From Clostridiales bacterium (GTDB taxonomy: Bacteria; Bacillota; Clostridia; Clostridiales; Clostridiaceae): a stretch of 53,408 nucleotides of DNA. Positions 25,554-38,477 of the stretch are shown piece after piece (position 1 is the first letter of the stretch; every line of letters begins with the position of its first letter). Location of the stretch: assembly GCA_012519155.1 (NCBI GenBank), contig JAAYQS010000101.1:1-53408 (forward strand). Reading direction: 5' to 3'. A model generated the notes under the pieces. That model was given only the letters and a program-made list of their open reading frames with translations. It was not told where the DNA came from and did no database searches. The translations under genes were made by a program, and so were the position numbers.

Positions 25554-25604
25554 AAATGATTAGTTTTTATTTTTATGATTAGTTTTTAATATCCGTATCT
25601 AAAA

Positions 25605-29141
<3,537 letters not shown>

Positions 29142-29165
29142 TTATAGAGCTAACAATTTTAGACT

Positions 29166-29183
29166 TTGTTAAAAAGTTAACAT
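29166..29183. promoter_or_regulatory. Rex-like operator in the PFOR leader
   Basis: TTGTTAA-AAAG-TTAACAT matches the redox repressor Rex consensus TTGTTAA-N4-TTAACAA at 13 of 14 fixed positions. It lies roughly 30-45 bases past the predicted transcription start and overlaps an 11-bp inverted repeat (29171-29181 and 29193-29203, AAAAAGTTAAC/GTTAACTTTTT). Repression by Rex at low NADH/NAD+ ratio is an inference from the site alone. Confidence 0.5.
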
Positions 29184-29216
29184 GGATTTGTTGTTAACTT
29201 TTTGCCTACAGTATTA

Positions 29217-29244
29217 ATTATATATCAGTAATTTTATTTTGCAA
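29217..29244 (-). promoter_or_regulatory. Sigma-A-type promoter of the PFOR gene
   Basis: On the minus strand TTGCAA (29239-29244), a 16-base spacer and TATAAT (29217-29222) give a -35/-10 pair about 110 bases upstream of the ATG. A further palindrome, TTAACATTTTGTTAA (29296-29310), lies upstream. Nothing else is seen in 29109-29360. Confidence 0.55.
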
Positions 29245-29360
29245 GGAAATTTGCATATTAAAATCAAATTTCCAATAATGAAAATTTTCTGACAATTAAC
29301 ATTTTGTTAACAATATATATGTAGTATATATAATCTTTTTAATTTACCTTAGTATTTTTA

Positions 29361-29394
29361 TAAAAAAACAGAATTAATTAAAATAATTAATTCC
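29361..29394 (-). terminator. Terminator of murG
   Basis: GGAATTAATT and AATTAATTC pair on the minus strand around a short loop and are followed by TGTTTTTTT. It lies 13 bp past the murG stop. Confidence 0.8.
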
Positions 29395-29406
29395 GAATTT
29401 AAAATT

Positions 29407-30486
29407 TTATTTTTTTTCTTTTATTGCAGACATAATTGTATCTAACACTGCTTCATTTCCTACTTTTGATTTGCTGTTTTTCATATTAGATATTAAATCC
29501 TTCTTTTTGCTTTTAAGCTCTTTAATTTTATTCATAAAAGATTCATTATTTATTTCTTCCTCTTCCATTACTAATGCATATCCTTCATTTTTAAATGAAT
29601 TAGCATTAAGAATTTGGTCACCTCTGCTAGCCTTCCTTGATAATGGAATTAAAAGTGTAGGTTTATTTAAAGCTAAAAATTCAAAAATAGAATTTGCACC
29701 TGCTCTTGAAATTATATAATCAGCAGCTGCCATAAGATTCGGAAGTTCTTCTCCTACAAATTCAAATTGTCTGTAACCAGCTTTATTTTTTAAAGCTCCA
29801 TCTACATTTCCTTTACCACAAATATGAATTATATCAAAATCTTTTAGGAGTTCATTTAAATTTTCTCTTATAACCTCATTAATAACCTTAGAACCAAGAC
29901 TTCCTCCCATTACAAATAATACTTCTTTCTTACCATCAAAATTACAATATTTTAATCCAAGTAATTTTGAGCCATTAAGTATTTCTTGTCTTATAGGACT
30001 TCCTGTTAATACACCCTTGTTATGTTTTATATATTTTAAGCTTTCCCTAAATGTAACACATAATTTATCACAAAAAGGAGATGCTAATTTATTTGCAAGT
30101 CCAGGTGTCATATCTGATTCATGAGCTACTACAGGTATTCCCTTCATTGATGCTGCAATTACTACTGGAACTGAAACAAAACCTCCTTTAGAAAATACTA
30201 CATCAGGCTTTTCTTTTGAAAGAACCTTCCTTGCTTCAAAAACTCCCTTTATAACCTTAAATGGATCAGAAAAATTTTTTATATCAAAATATCGTCTAAG
30301 TTTACCAGATGATATTCCATAGTAAGGTATCTTATTATTATTTACAATATCTTTTTCTATACCATCTTTACTTCCAATATATTTAACCTCAAATCCTTTC
30401 TTTTTAAGACTCGGAATTAATGCCAAATTAGGTGTAACATGACCTGCTGTACCTCCACCTGTCATTATTATCTTATATTTATCCAA
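29407..30486 (-). CDS. murG: UDP-GlcNAc:undecaprenyl-PP-MurNAc-pentapeptide GlcNAc transferase (MurG)
   Basis: MurG adds GlcNAc to lipid I to make lipid II, the last cytoplasmic step of peptidoglycan synthesis, at the inner membrane face. The 359-residue protein has the N-terminal glycine loop [13 protein letters not shown] (residues 8-20), the [15 protein letters not shown] motif (about 125), the second glycine loop [13 protein letters not shown] (about 193-205) and the UDP-GlcNAc site [15 protein letters not shown], with KPTLLIPLS. It stands apart from the usual division cluster. The gene is probably monocistronic and is divergent from the spore protein gene, with about 175 bp between the two starts. 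Confidence 0.96.
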   Translation of the reverse strand: MDKYKIIMTGGGTAGHVTPNLALIPSLKKKGFEVKYIGSKDGIEKDIVNNNKIPYYGISSGKLRRYFDIKNFSDPFKVIKGVFEARKVLSKEKPDVVFSKGGFVSVPVVIAASMKGIPVVAHESDMTPGLANKLASPFCDKLCVTFRESLKYIKHNKGVLTGSPIRQEILNGSKLLGLKYCNFDGKKEVLFVMGGSLGSKVINEVIRENLNELLKDFDIIHICGKGNVDGALKNKAGYRQFEFVGEELPNLMAAADYIISRAGANSIFEFLALNKPTLLIPLSRKASRGDQILNANSFKNEGYALVMEEEEINNESFMNKIKELKSKKKDLISNMKNSKSKVGNEAVLDTIMSAIKEKK

Positions 30487-30661
30487 AAAATATCACTCCT
30501 AAACTTTTCTTTCATAATTTTAATTATAACTTCTTAAAAAATCTTATCAAGGTATTCTATTTATATTAAAGAATATATTTCCTATTATACCTCTAATTAA
30601 ATAACATATAACAGCAAAATTTCGACAAAATAATAGTGTAACAAAAAAGGAGATGATTTAT

Positions 30662-30901
30662 ATGACAAATTCAAACAATCAAAATTCAAACATGCAATCA
30701 AATGCATCTTCACAAAATCAATCATATTCAAAAGTATTAGTTCCAGAAGCTAAAGCTGGATTAAATCAATTAAAAAACGAAGTTGCAAATGAATTAAATG
30801 TAAAATTTAGTGATTACAATGGAAACCTTTCTTCTAAAGAATGCGGAAGCGTTGGTGGAGAAATGGTAAAAAAATGGTTGCTCAATACGAACAAAATTTA
30901 A
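30662..30901 (+). CDS. Alpha/beta-type small acid-soluble spore protein, C-terminus apparently frameshifted
   Basis: These proteins coat and protect DNA in the spore core. The Gln/Asn/Ser-rich N-terminus is followed by the SASP pattern VPEAKAGLNQLKNEVANEL and the signature N-L-S-S-K-E-C-G-S-V-G-G-E-M-V-K-K. The ATG at 30662 has AAAGGAGATG upstream. The last residues read WLLNTNKI, unlike the family. Adding one A to the A7 run at 30868-30874 would give the family-like tail M-V-A-Q-Y-E-Q-N-L-K and a stop at 30904-30906. So there is either a real -1 slip or a sequencing error. It is one of only two plus-strand genes. Confidence 0.88.
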   Translation: MTNSNNQNSNMQSNASSQNQSYSKVLVPEAKAGLNQLKNEVANELNVKFSDYNGNLSSKECGSVGGEMVKKWLLNTNKI

Positions 30902-30921
30902 AATAAAGGCACCATAAAATT

Positions 30922-30962
30922 AATTACTGCGCAATAAATTGATTTATTACGCAGTAATTTTT
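30922..30962. terminator. Bidirectional terminator between the spore protein gene and recJ
   Basis: Two 18-bp arms (30922-30939 and 30942-30959) pair with one mismatch around a 2-base centre, with T-rich sequence on the right and A-rich sequence on the left. It would end the plus-strand spore gene and the minus-strand recJ transcript, whose stop (30961-30963) overlaps the right edge. Confidence 0.8.
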
Positions 30963-32730
30963 ACTCTATTCTAAAATTCTTTATATTTAGTTGAATATTT
31001 CTATTTCCATTAAATTCATTAATACTAGGATAATATACTATACTCATATTAAAATTAGAATATCCCGTATCTTGAAGTTTTAAAAAGGCTTCATTGCCAA
31101 ATTTATTTGTATACATTTCTTTAAATAAATCATATTGCGAAAAATTAACACCTTCTATGTATCCATTTAGATTTTTTGCATTAAATCTAAATTTCATAAA
31201 TTTCTTTTCACTACCCATAAAGTACACTCTTGAAACTCTTATATTTTTATCGGCTAAAAGAGGACTTGGATTACCTTTTCCAAAGGGTCTTAATTTTTCT
31301 ATTTGTTCTATAATATTTTCGTTTATATTACTAATTGCCATAGGTGAATCTATTTTTATAACTGGAATTATATCCTTATCTGTTAAAGGACAATTTTCAA
31401 CTAATGATTTTTTAAAATTAAAAAAATCTTCTTCTTTTACGGAAAGACCAGCCGCCATTGGATGCCCTCCAAATTTATATATATGCTTTTTGCACTTATT
31501 TAGTTCTTCATACATATTATAATTTTCTGTACTTCTTCCTGAACCTTTTATCATATCTTTTCCTTTAGTTAAAACAATTGTAGGCAGATTATATTTTTCT
31601 CTTATTCTTCCAGCAACAATTCCAACTATACTTTCATGAATAGTAGGTTCATAAACTACAATTACCTTTTCATCCTTAAGTTCTTTTTCAAGTTTATATT
31701 TAACCTTTTCCAAACTTTCAGTAGTAATTTCTTGTCTTTCAATATTTAATTTATGAAGTTTACTTGCTAATTTATTTGCATTATTTTCATCACTTGTAAC
31801 AAAAAGTTCTAAAGCATAATCTGCTATTTCAAGCCTGCCAGTAGCATTTATACATGGTCCATATACAAAACCATATGTATATTCTCCTATGGTTTTTCCA
31901 TCCATTCCCGTTACTTTTCTAAGAGCAATAAGCCCTTTATTTTGCGAGTCTTGTATAAGCTTAAGTCCAGATTTTACAATAATCCTATTTTCATCTTTTA
32001 AATCTACCACATCACATACTGTAGCTAATGATGCAAATTGTATCAATTCTTCAATACAATTTAATTGCTTATTTAAAGATTTTGCAAGACATATTGAAAA
32101 TTTTAATGCAACAGAAGCACCACATAAATCTTTAAAAGGATAATTGCAATCTTGTTGCTTTGGATTTATTACTGCATCAGCTTCTGGAATTATAGGAATT
32201 CTACCTTCTTTATTTTCTATAAATGGAATATCGTGGTGATCAGTCACTATTACAGTGATACCTAAACTTTTTGCAAATTTAACTTCTTCAATTCCTGATA
32301 TTCCATTATCACATGTTAATATAACTTCACATCCATCATCATAAAGCTTTTGTATTCTATCAATACTCATTCCATAACCTTCAGCTTCTCTATCTGGAAT
32401 ATGATATGAAAAATTGGCATTAAATTCACTTAATGTTTTATAAAGAATTGTTGTACTACATACACCATCACAGTCATAATCGCCATATATTATAATTTTC
32501 TTTTTACTATCTATAGCATCTTTTATGATATCTACAGCTTTATGCATATCCTTCATAAGAAATCCATCATACAAATCATTTACTGTTCCATTTAAAAATT
32601 TTTCAGCTTCTTCCTTTGATGAAATATCTCTATTAGCTAATAACCTCAAAGTAAGATCAGGCATATTAAAATTCTTCTTTAAATTTTCAAATTTTGTTTT
32701 TCTATTTATTACTATCCAATTTTCTTTCAA
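30961..32730 (-). CDS. recJ: Single-stranded-DNA exonuclease RecJ
   Basis: RecJ degrades single-stranded DNA 5'-3' in recombination and repair. The 589-residue protein has the DHH phosphoesterase motifs IIYGDYDCDGVCSTTIL (about residues 74-90), VIVTDHHDIPF (about 155-165) and a later CINATGRLE segment, then the DHHA1 motif GGHPMAAGLS (about 427) and a C-terminal OB-like domain. The length is typical of a core RecJ. The gene is downstream of the PfpI gene, from which it is separated by a degenerate copy of the dispersed repeat. Confidence 0.95.
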   Translation of the reverse strand: MKENWIVINRKTKFENLKKNFNMPDLTLRLLANRDISSKEEAEKFLNGTVNDLYDGFLMKDMHKAVDIIKDAIDSKKKIIIYGDYDCDGVCSTTILYKTLSEFNANFSYHIPDREAEGYGMSIDRIQKLYDDGCEVILTCDNGISGIEEVKFAKSLGITVIVTDHHDIPFIENKEGRIPIIPEADAVINPKQQDCNYPFKDLCGASVALKFSICLAKSLNKQLNCIEELIQFASLATVCDVVDLKDENRIIVKSGLKLIQDSQNKGLIALRKVTGMDGKTIGEYTYGFVYGPCINATGRLEIADYALELFVTSDENNANKLASKLHKLNIERQEITTESLEKVKYKLEKELKDEKVIVVYEPTIHESIVGIVAGRIREKYNLPTIVLTKGKDMIKGSGRSTENYNMYEELNKCKKHIYKFGGHPMAAGLSVKEEDFFNFKKSLVENCPLTDKDIIPVIKIDSPMAISNINENIIEQIEKLRPFGKGNPSPLLADKNIRVSRVYFMGSEKKFMKFRFNAKNLNGYIEGVNFSQYDLFKEMYTNKFGNEAFLKLQDTGYSNFNMSIVYYPSINEFNGNRNIQLNIKNFRIE

Positions 32731-32750
32731 TATTTAATCACCTATTTTTT

Positions 32751-32834
32751 AGTTTGGCACAATTATTTTCTTATTTAAGATTTTTTCCTTTATAACTTAT
32801 AACTACGGTTAATTAAAGATTAATTATTAATTAA
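32751..32834 (-). repeat. Degenerate copy of the 141-bp repeat family at the PfpI gene end
   Basis: AGTTTGGCAC ... ATTTAAGATTTTTTCC, CTTTATAACTTATAACT and GGTTAATTAA ... GATTAATTATTAATTAA align in order with the reverse complement of the last array unit (AGTGTGGCC ... ATTAAGCTTTTTG, CTTTATCACTTACAACT, GGTAATTAATAATTAAGGATTAAT). Its right end runs into the last codons and stop of the DJ-1/PfpI gene (32820). This suggests the repeat inserted at, or replaced, the gene's 3' end. Confidence 0.5.
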
Positions 32835-33383
32835 AAAGTTGTACATCATTCCTTCTTTTAAATCTTTAACATCAGCACCTAACTCTTCTGCTATTTTATA
32901 GCTAAAAGCCAATGCAGTTGCAGGGCCTCTGCTTGTTATCATTTTTCCATCAACAACAACATTTTCTGAAGATATGTAATTTCCTTCTGATAATTCCTCT
33001 TCAAAACCTGGATATGATGTAACGTTCTTGCCTTTTATTACTCCAGCTTTTGCTAAAACTATAGGTGCTGCACAAATAGCTGCAATATATTTATTATTTT
33101 CATTAAAATATTGTACTGCTTCTATAACTTTTTGGCTGTCTCTTAAATTAGTGCTTCCTGGCATCCCCCCTGGAAGTGTAATTAAATCATAATCTTTAAT
33201 ATCATCATCTAATACTTTATCAGCCTTTACTAAAATATTGTGTGCTCCTTTAACATATTCTTCTTTAATACTTACCATATCACAATGAATGTCTAGTCTT
33301 CTTAACACATCTACAACTGTTAATGCTTCTACCTCTTCAAAACCTTCTGCAAGAAAAACTGCTACTTTTTTATTTTTTGCCAT
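32820..33383 (-). CDS. DJ-1/PfpI family protein
   Basis: The protein has the DJ-1/PfpI fold with the nucleophile-elbow cysteine in AAICAAPIVLAKAGV (about residue 103), the LAEGFEEVEALTVVDVLRR N-terminus and GGMPGSTNLRDS. This subgroup (YajL/ThiJ-like) is variously described as a glyoxalase-, chaperone- or deglycase-like stress protein; the activity cannot be fixed from sequence. The ATG at 33383 is chosen over a GTG at 33392 because GAGGTG lies 6 nt upstream. It follows the topoisomerase A gene by 17 bp, in the same direction. Confidence 0.9.
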   Translation of the reverse strand: MAKNKKVAVFLAEGFEEVEALTVVDVLRRLDIHCDMVSIKEEYVKGAHNILVKADKVLDDDIKDYDLITLPGGMPGSTNLRDSQKVIEAVQYFNENNKYIAAICAAPIVLAKAGVIKGKNVTSYPGFEEELSEGNYISSENVVVDGKMITSRGPATALAFSYKIAEELGADVKDLKEGMMYNFLINN

Positions 33384-33400
33384 ATTTATCACCTCATTAA

Positions 33401-36331
33401 TTATATTATATATGCTTTTTTAACTTCATCATCAAAACCAATAAGCATTACACTACTTCCACGTCCTGCTCTATTTTGCATTTTTATATCTGAAGCCAAA
33501 ATTTCTTTTTCCTTTTTATTTTTTGAAACTAATTTATATTTTAAACTACCATGTAATAAAGTTACAGCTATTTCATTTTTATTATTGTCATTTAAAGATG
33601 TATTTAATACATCACCTAAAATAACAGAATCTCCTTCTTTTAAGCTTATTCCTGTAACACCTGATGCTATTTTCCCCATTGGATTTACATTTATTGCAGG
33701 GAATTTTATTGCCATTCCCTTCTTAGTAAACATTAAAACCTGTGATGAAATTCCATCAGCTATTTTAACTTCTACTACTTCATCCTTTTCTTGCTTAAAT
33801 TTATGAGTTTGAGCAGCTAAATATTCGCCTTCATAATCCTTAAGAGAAGTTTTCTTTATATAACCATCCTTTGTAAAAGTAAAAACATAATAATTTTCTG
33901 TATATTCTTTTATAGAATATATAGCTATTACCTTTTCATCTTTTTCTATTGTAGATACAATATCCTCTAATATTATGCCATCCTTAATTGCATTTTCAAT
34001 TATAAATGATTTTATTTTTATTACTTTGCCTTTATTAGTAAACATAAGTAATTGGCTAAGAGAATCTGTTGATGCTGACTTATTGTTTTTAGTTAACTTC
34101 GAAATGCACTTTAAACAATTTTTACCACGTACATTACTTATTCCTACTGTAAATTCACAATACTCCATATTATCTGAATATTCTATATTAACTACTTTAT
34201 CATTATCACCTAAATCAAATAATTGAATTCCAAGAATATTTCTAGCCATATCAACAAGTTCTGGCATTTGAAGTGTAAATTCTAAGCCTTTCTTAGTTGT
34301 TACCTTAATAAATTCTTTTGATTCATCAAATACATTAACACTAATAACTTCTTCTGAATCTCTAAGCTTAGTGGCTTGAAGCTTACCATAATTTGTATCA
34401 AACTTATCTAAAGAAGTTTTCTTTATATTACCACTATCAGTTACAATTTGAAGATATACTTGTGGATTAAATGTAGTCATAGAAATTGCACTTACAATTA
34501 TTTCTTCATCTAAATTAATTTGTTTTATAATTGTATCAATTCTTTCACCTTTTTCTTTCCACTTGCCTTCAGGAATATTTATGCCTTTGCATTTATACAT
34601 ATTTCCTTTGTTTGTAAATAATAATATATTATCTCTGGTATTAGATTTAAATAAGAATTTAAGGCTATCTCCTTCTCTATATTCAATATCTTCTGCATTA
34701 GCATTAGACCTCATATAATTCTTTTCTGGAATTCTCTTTATAAAGCCATCATTTGATAGAGTTACCATAACATCTTCAACTACAATAAGTTCATCTAAAT
34801 CAATTTTTGCTTCCCTTTCATCTTCAATTATAGCTGTTCTTCTTGGATTTCTATATTTATCTGTTATTTCCTTAAGTTCTTTCTTTACTACTCTTAAAAG
34901 TTCCTTTTCTTCACTTAAAATCTTTTTAAATCTTGCTATTTTCTTTTCTAATTCTTTGTATTCTTTTTTAAACACATCAATTTCAAGTCCAGTTAATCTA
35001 TAAAGCATAAGCTCTAAAATAGCATTAGCCTGAATTTCTGTAAAATCAAATTTATTAATAAGATTTGCACATGCATCCTTTTTAGATTTAGAACTTCTTA
35101 TTGTTTTTATAACATCATCTAATATATTAATAGCTTTAATAAAACCTTCTACAATGTGGAATCTTTTTTCTGCTATTTCAAGTTCTTTTCTAGTTCTTCT
35201 TGTAACAACATCCTTTTGATGATTAACATAATGCATTATTATTGTTTTTAATCCCATAGTTTCAGGTTTTCCATTAGCTAAGGCAACCATGTTAAAGCTT
35301 ATGTTACATTGAAGGTCAGTTTTCTTAAAAAGATATTTTAATACCTTATCTGCAATTTTTTCATCTGCCGACTTTTTAAATTCAATAACTGCTCTTACAC
35401 CTGTTCTATCTGATTCATCTCTAATATCAGCTATTGCTTCTAATGCCTTTTGATGCCTCTTATCTCCAGTCATTTCCGAAATAGTTTGAAGAAGTTTTGC
35501 CTTATTTCTTTTGTAAGGAAACTCTGTAATTACTATTCCAACTCTTCCATTTTCAAGTTTTTCAATGGATGTTTTAGCTCTACATACAACTTTTCCCTCA
35601 CCAGTTTCATAAGCTGATAATAGTGAATCTGTACCAATAAGTATTCCTCCAGTTGGTAAATCTGGCCCTTTTATATAATTCATTAATTCTTTTGTTGTTA
35701 TTTCAGGATTATCAATATAAGCTAAGACACCATCTGTAACTTCACCTAAGTTATGAGGTGGAATATTAGTTGCAAGACCAACTGCAATACCAAATGTTCC
35801 ATTAACTAAAAGATTAGGGTATCTACATGGTAAAACCTTTGGTTCAAGTTCACTATCTGAATAATTTGGAATCATTTCAACTGTATCTTTATCAATATCT
35901 CGAAGCATTTCCATTGCTATATTGGAGAGTCTTGCTTCTGTATATCTCATAGCTGCTGCACTATCACCATCCATTGATCCAAAATTTCCGTGTCCATCAA
36001 TTAATGGTTCTCTAGTAGTAAAATCCTGTGCAAGTATTACAGTAGCATCATATACTGATGTGTCACCATGAGGATGATATTTACCTAAAATATCTCCTAC
36101 AATTCTTGCTGATTTATAATATGGTCTGTCAGGAAATGCCTTAAGCATATATGCTCCATAAAGTATCCTTCTATGAACTGGCTTTAAGCCATCTCTAACA
36201 TCTGGAAGAGCTCTTTCTTTTGCTACTTCTACTGCATAAGGTAAATAATTATCTGGCATTGCATCTTCTAAAGCAACAGTTAATATATTATTATCCTTTG
36301 GAATAGATTTAGATATTTGTTTTTTTCCCAT
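33401..36331 (-). CDS. parC: Type IIA topoisomerase subunit A, topoisomerase IV (ParC)-like
   Basis: The A subunit of topoisomerase IV cuts and rejoins both strands to unlink daughter chromosomes. The 976-residue protein has the breakage-reunion domain with the active-site Tyr in [13 protein letters not shown] (about residue 131), [12 protein letters not shown] near the start, and a C-terminal beta-pinwheel domain from about 520. I do not see a clean gyrase-specific GyrA box (QRRGGKG) in the tail; the nearest is Q-N-R-A-G-R-G. This favours ParC over GyrA. It is 12 bp downstream of the B-subunit gene. It is long for ParC, mainly because of the C-terminal part. Confidence 0.88.
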   Translation of the reverse strand: MGKKQISKSIPKDNNILTVALEDAMPDNYLPYAVEVAKERALPDVRDGLKPVHRRILYGAYMLKAFPDRPYYKSARIVGDILGKYHPHGDTSVYDATVILAQDFTTREPLIDGHGNFGSMDGDSAAAMRYTEARLSNIAMEMLRDIDKDTVEMIPNYSDSELEPKVLPCRYPNLLVNGTFGIAVGLATNIPPHNLGEVTDGVLAYIDNPEITTKELMNYIKGPDLPTGGILIGTDSLLSAYETGEGKVVCRAKTSIEKLENGRVGIVITEFPYKRNKAKLLQTISEMTGDKRHQKALEAIADIRDESDRTGVRAVIEFKKSADEKIADKVLKYLFKKTDLQCNISFNMVALANGKPETMGLKTIIMHYVNHQKDVVTRRTRKELEIAEKRFHIVEGFIKAINILDDVIKTIRSSKSKKDACANLINKFDFTEIQANAILELMLYRLTGLEIDVFKKEYKELEKKIARFKKILSEEKELLRVVKKELKEITDKYRNPRRTAIIEDEREAKIDLDELIVVEDVMVTLSNDGFIKRIPEKNYMRSNANAEDIEYREGDSLKFLFKSNTRDNILLFTNKGNMYKCKGINIPEGKWKEKGERIDTIIKQINLDEEIIVSAISMTTFNPQVYLQIVTDSGNIKKTSLDKFDTNYGKLQATKLRDSEEVISVNVFDESKEFIKVTTKKGLEFTLQMPELVDMARNILGIQLFDLGDNDKVVNIEYSDNMEYCEFTVGISNVRGKNCLKCISKLTKNNKSASTDSLSQLLMFTNKGKVIKIKSFIIENAIKDGIILEDIVSTIEKDEKVIAIYSIKEYTENYYVFTFTKDGYIKKTSLKDYEGEYLAAQTHKFKQEKDEVVEVKIADGISSQVLMFTKKGMAIKFPAINVNPMGKIASGVTGISLKEGDSVILGDVLNTSLNDNNKNEIAVTLLHGSLKYKLVSKNKKEKEILASDIKMQNRAGRGSSVMLIGFDDEVKKAYII

Positions 36332-36343
36332 ATTAATCCTCCT

Positions 36344-38287
36344 TTAAAATTCTGCATACTTATACATATATTTCTTTCTAGGTTCTACAACATCTCCCAT
36401 AAGAAGTGATATCATTCTTTCAGCTTTTGCCGCATCTTCAATAGTAACTTTTAAAAGAGTTCTTGTTTCTGGATTTAAAGTAGTATCCCAAAGCTGTTCC
36501 GGATTCATTTCTCCAAGTCCTTTATATCTTTGTATAAGTGCTCCTTTTCCTATCTTCTTTTTAGCCTTTTCTAATTCTTCATCACTATATGCATAAACTG
36601 ATGTTTCTTTATCTTTATTATATTTATAAACCTTATATAAAGGAGGCTGTGCTAAATACAAATGACCATTTGAAATAAGAGGTCTCATATATCTATAAAT
36701 ATATGTCATCCAAAGAGTTCTTATATGATAGCCATCTACATCAGCATCACTCATTATTATTATTTTATCATATTTCAGATTTTCTTCTTTATAATTGTCT
36801 AATGTTCCTGTACCTATGGCAGCATTAAAAAGTCTTAATTCTTCTGAGGCTAATACATTTTCAAGTTTTTGTTTTTCAGTATTCATTATTTTACCTCTTG
36901 AAGGCATTATAGTTTGAAATCTTCTATCTCTTGCTTGCTTTGCAGATCCTCCTGCTGAATCTCCTTCCACTACAATAAATTCACTTACAGTATTATCTTT
37001 CATTGTACACACTGCAACTTTACCTGCAAGAGGTGATGTTCCTTTACCCACCTTCTTTTTTTCTGCATCATTTATTTTTTTTATTTTATCTCTTCTAAGA
37101 GCTGCTTGAAGAGCATTATTCATTATATTAGAAGCCAGTTCTTTATTATCTTCTATCCATTCAGAAAATTTAGTATATGATAAATCATTCATCATTGTAT
37201 AAGCTTCATTATTACCAAGCTTAGTTTTTGTTTGGCCTTCAAATACTGGATTTGTAAGCTTTATTCTTATTATTGCTGTCATTCCTTCTCTTAAGTCATC
37301 ACCTTCAAATTCCTTATCCTTTTCTTTAACTATTCCAAGCTTCCTTGCCCATTCCTTAAAAGCCCTTGTCATTCCTGTTTTAAAACCTGTTTCGTGAGTT
37401 CCTGCTTCTGTTGTTGGTATATTATTTACATAACTTGCTATATAATCCGTAGTTGAATCTGTAAATTGTACACATACCTCTCCATACATTTTTATATTAT
37501 TTACTTCACGTTCTCCATCAAAAAGTATAGGTGTCTGATGTATAGGTGTCTTACTTTCATTTAAATAATCTATAAAATCTAAAAGTCCACGCTCAGAATA
37601 GTATTCTTTAGATACTTCTTCATTTTTCCTCTTATCAATTAAAAATAATCTAATCCCTTTATTTTGGAATGCTAATTCTTGAAGTCTTTCATCTATTACA
37701 TCAAATTTAAAATCTATTGTAGAAAAAATTTCATCATCAGGCATAAATGTTATTTTTGAACCTGTTTTATCGGTTTTCCCTATAACCTGAAGCTTAGTAA
37801 CAGGGGTTCCTGGCATATTTCTTTTTAATTCTTTATCATATGCATATTCAAATCTCTGTCTATATGCATTACCATTTTGATAAACTTCCACTTCTACCCA
37901 TTTTGAAAGTGCATTTACCACTGCTGCACCAACACCATGAAGACCTCCAGATGTCTTATAATTTTTATTATTAAACTTTCCTCCTGTATGAAGCTCTGTA
38001 AATACCATTTCTACTCCGCTTTTTTTCTTAATAGGATGAATACCTGTAGGTATTCCTCTTCCATTGTCTTCAATAGTTGCACTTTTATCTTTATTTAAAG
38101 TTATTACTGCCCTGTCACCAAATCCATTAGTTATTTCATCAATAGCATTATCTAATATTTCCCATATACAATGATGTAGTCCTTTGCTTCCTATAGAACC
38201 TATATACATTCCTGGTCTTACTCTTACTGGTTCTAATTTTTCAAGAGAAGTAAGATCAGTTACATCATATGTATTTTTATTATCCAT
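36344..38287 (-). CDS. parE: Type IIA topoisomerase subunit B, topoisomerase IV (ParE)-like
   Basis: The ATPase subunit partners the A subunit just downstream. The 647-residue protein has the GHKL ATPase motifs EILDNAIDE and EDNGRGIPTG, a GGLHGVGAAVVNALS loop, and the TOPRIM motifs VVEGDSAGGSAKQARDR and IIMSDADVDGYHIRTL. The end reads YKGLGEMNPEQLWDTT. It is preceded by a GGAGGAG site 6 nt before the ATG at 38287; an ATG at 38302 overlaps that site. The pair is not next to dnaA/recF, which supports topoisomerase IV rather than gyrase, though this rests on the window only. Confidence 0.9.
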   Translation of the reverse strand: MDNKNTYDVTDLTSLEKLEPVRVRPGMYIGSIGSKGLHHCIWEILDNAIDEITNGFGDRAVITLNKDKSATIEDNGRGIPTGIHPIKKKSGVEMVFTELHTGGKFNNKNYKTSGGLHGVGAAVVNALSKWVEVEVYQNGNAYRQRFEYAYDKELKRNMPGTPVTKLQVIGKTDKTGSKITFMPDDEIFSTIDFKFDVIDERLQELAFQNKGIRLFLIDKRKNEEVSKEYYSERGLLDFIDYLNESKTPIHQTPILFDGEREVNNIKMYGEVCVQFTDSTTDYIASYVNNIPTTEAGTHETGFKTGMTRAFKEWARKLGIVKEKDKEFEGDDLREGMTAIIRIKLTNPVFEGQTKTKLGNNEAYTMMNDLSYTKFSEWIEDNKELASNIMNNALQAALRRDKIKKINDAEKKKVGKGTSPLAGKVAVCTMKDNTVSEFIVVEGDSAGGSAKQARDRRFQTIMPSRGKIMNTEKQKLENVLASEELRLFNAAIGTGTLDNYKEENLKYDKIIIMSDADVDGYHIRTLWMTYIYRYMRPLISNGHLYLAQPPLYKVYKYNKDKETSVYAYSDEELEKAKKKIGKGALIQRYKGLGEMNPEQLWDTTLNPETRTLLKVTIEDAAKAERMISLLMGDVVEPRKKYMYKYAEF

Positions 38288-38383
38288 AACATTCTCCTCC
38301 ATACTTTTTTTACATCTTTTCTTAATATACTTATTTTTTTCTTACTTGTCAAAAATAACTTTTATCAAAAAACTTAAAAGTAG

Positions 38384-38432
38384 AAAAAAGCTTGCTATAA
38401 ACTTTGATAAATATCCTTAGTTTATAGCAAGC
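38384..38432 (-). terminator. Terminator of the glycosyltransferase gene
   Basis: Perfect 14-bp arms (38390-38403 and 38419-38432, GCTTGCTATAAACT) enclose a 15-nt loop. The minus strand then has TTTTTTCTACTTTT. Confidence 0.88.
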
Positions 38433-38477
38433 ATTAACATTACAATATTATTTTATAAACATTTTTTATTCTATTTA

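Noticed and set aside
29166..29203. Riboswitch or attenuator in the PFOR leader
   Set aside because: The hairpin has no T-run after it and the bases fit a DNA operator better; no known riboswitch core was found.
31246..31257. Sigma-D -10-like sequence TTATCGGC inside recJ
   Set aside because: No TAAA at the required 15-base spacing, and it lies within a coding region.
33401..38287. DNA gyrase gyrA/gyrB
   Set aside because: No clean GyrA box is visible in the C-terminal domain and no dnaA-recF context; the B-then-A topoisomerase IV order fits better, though the distinction is not absolute.
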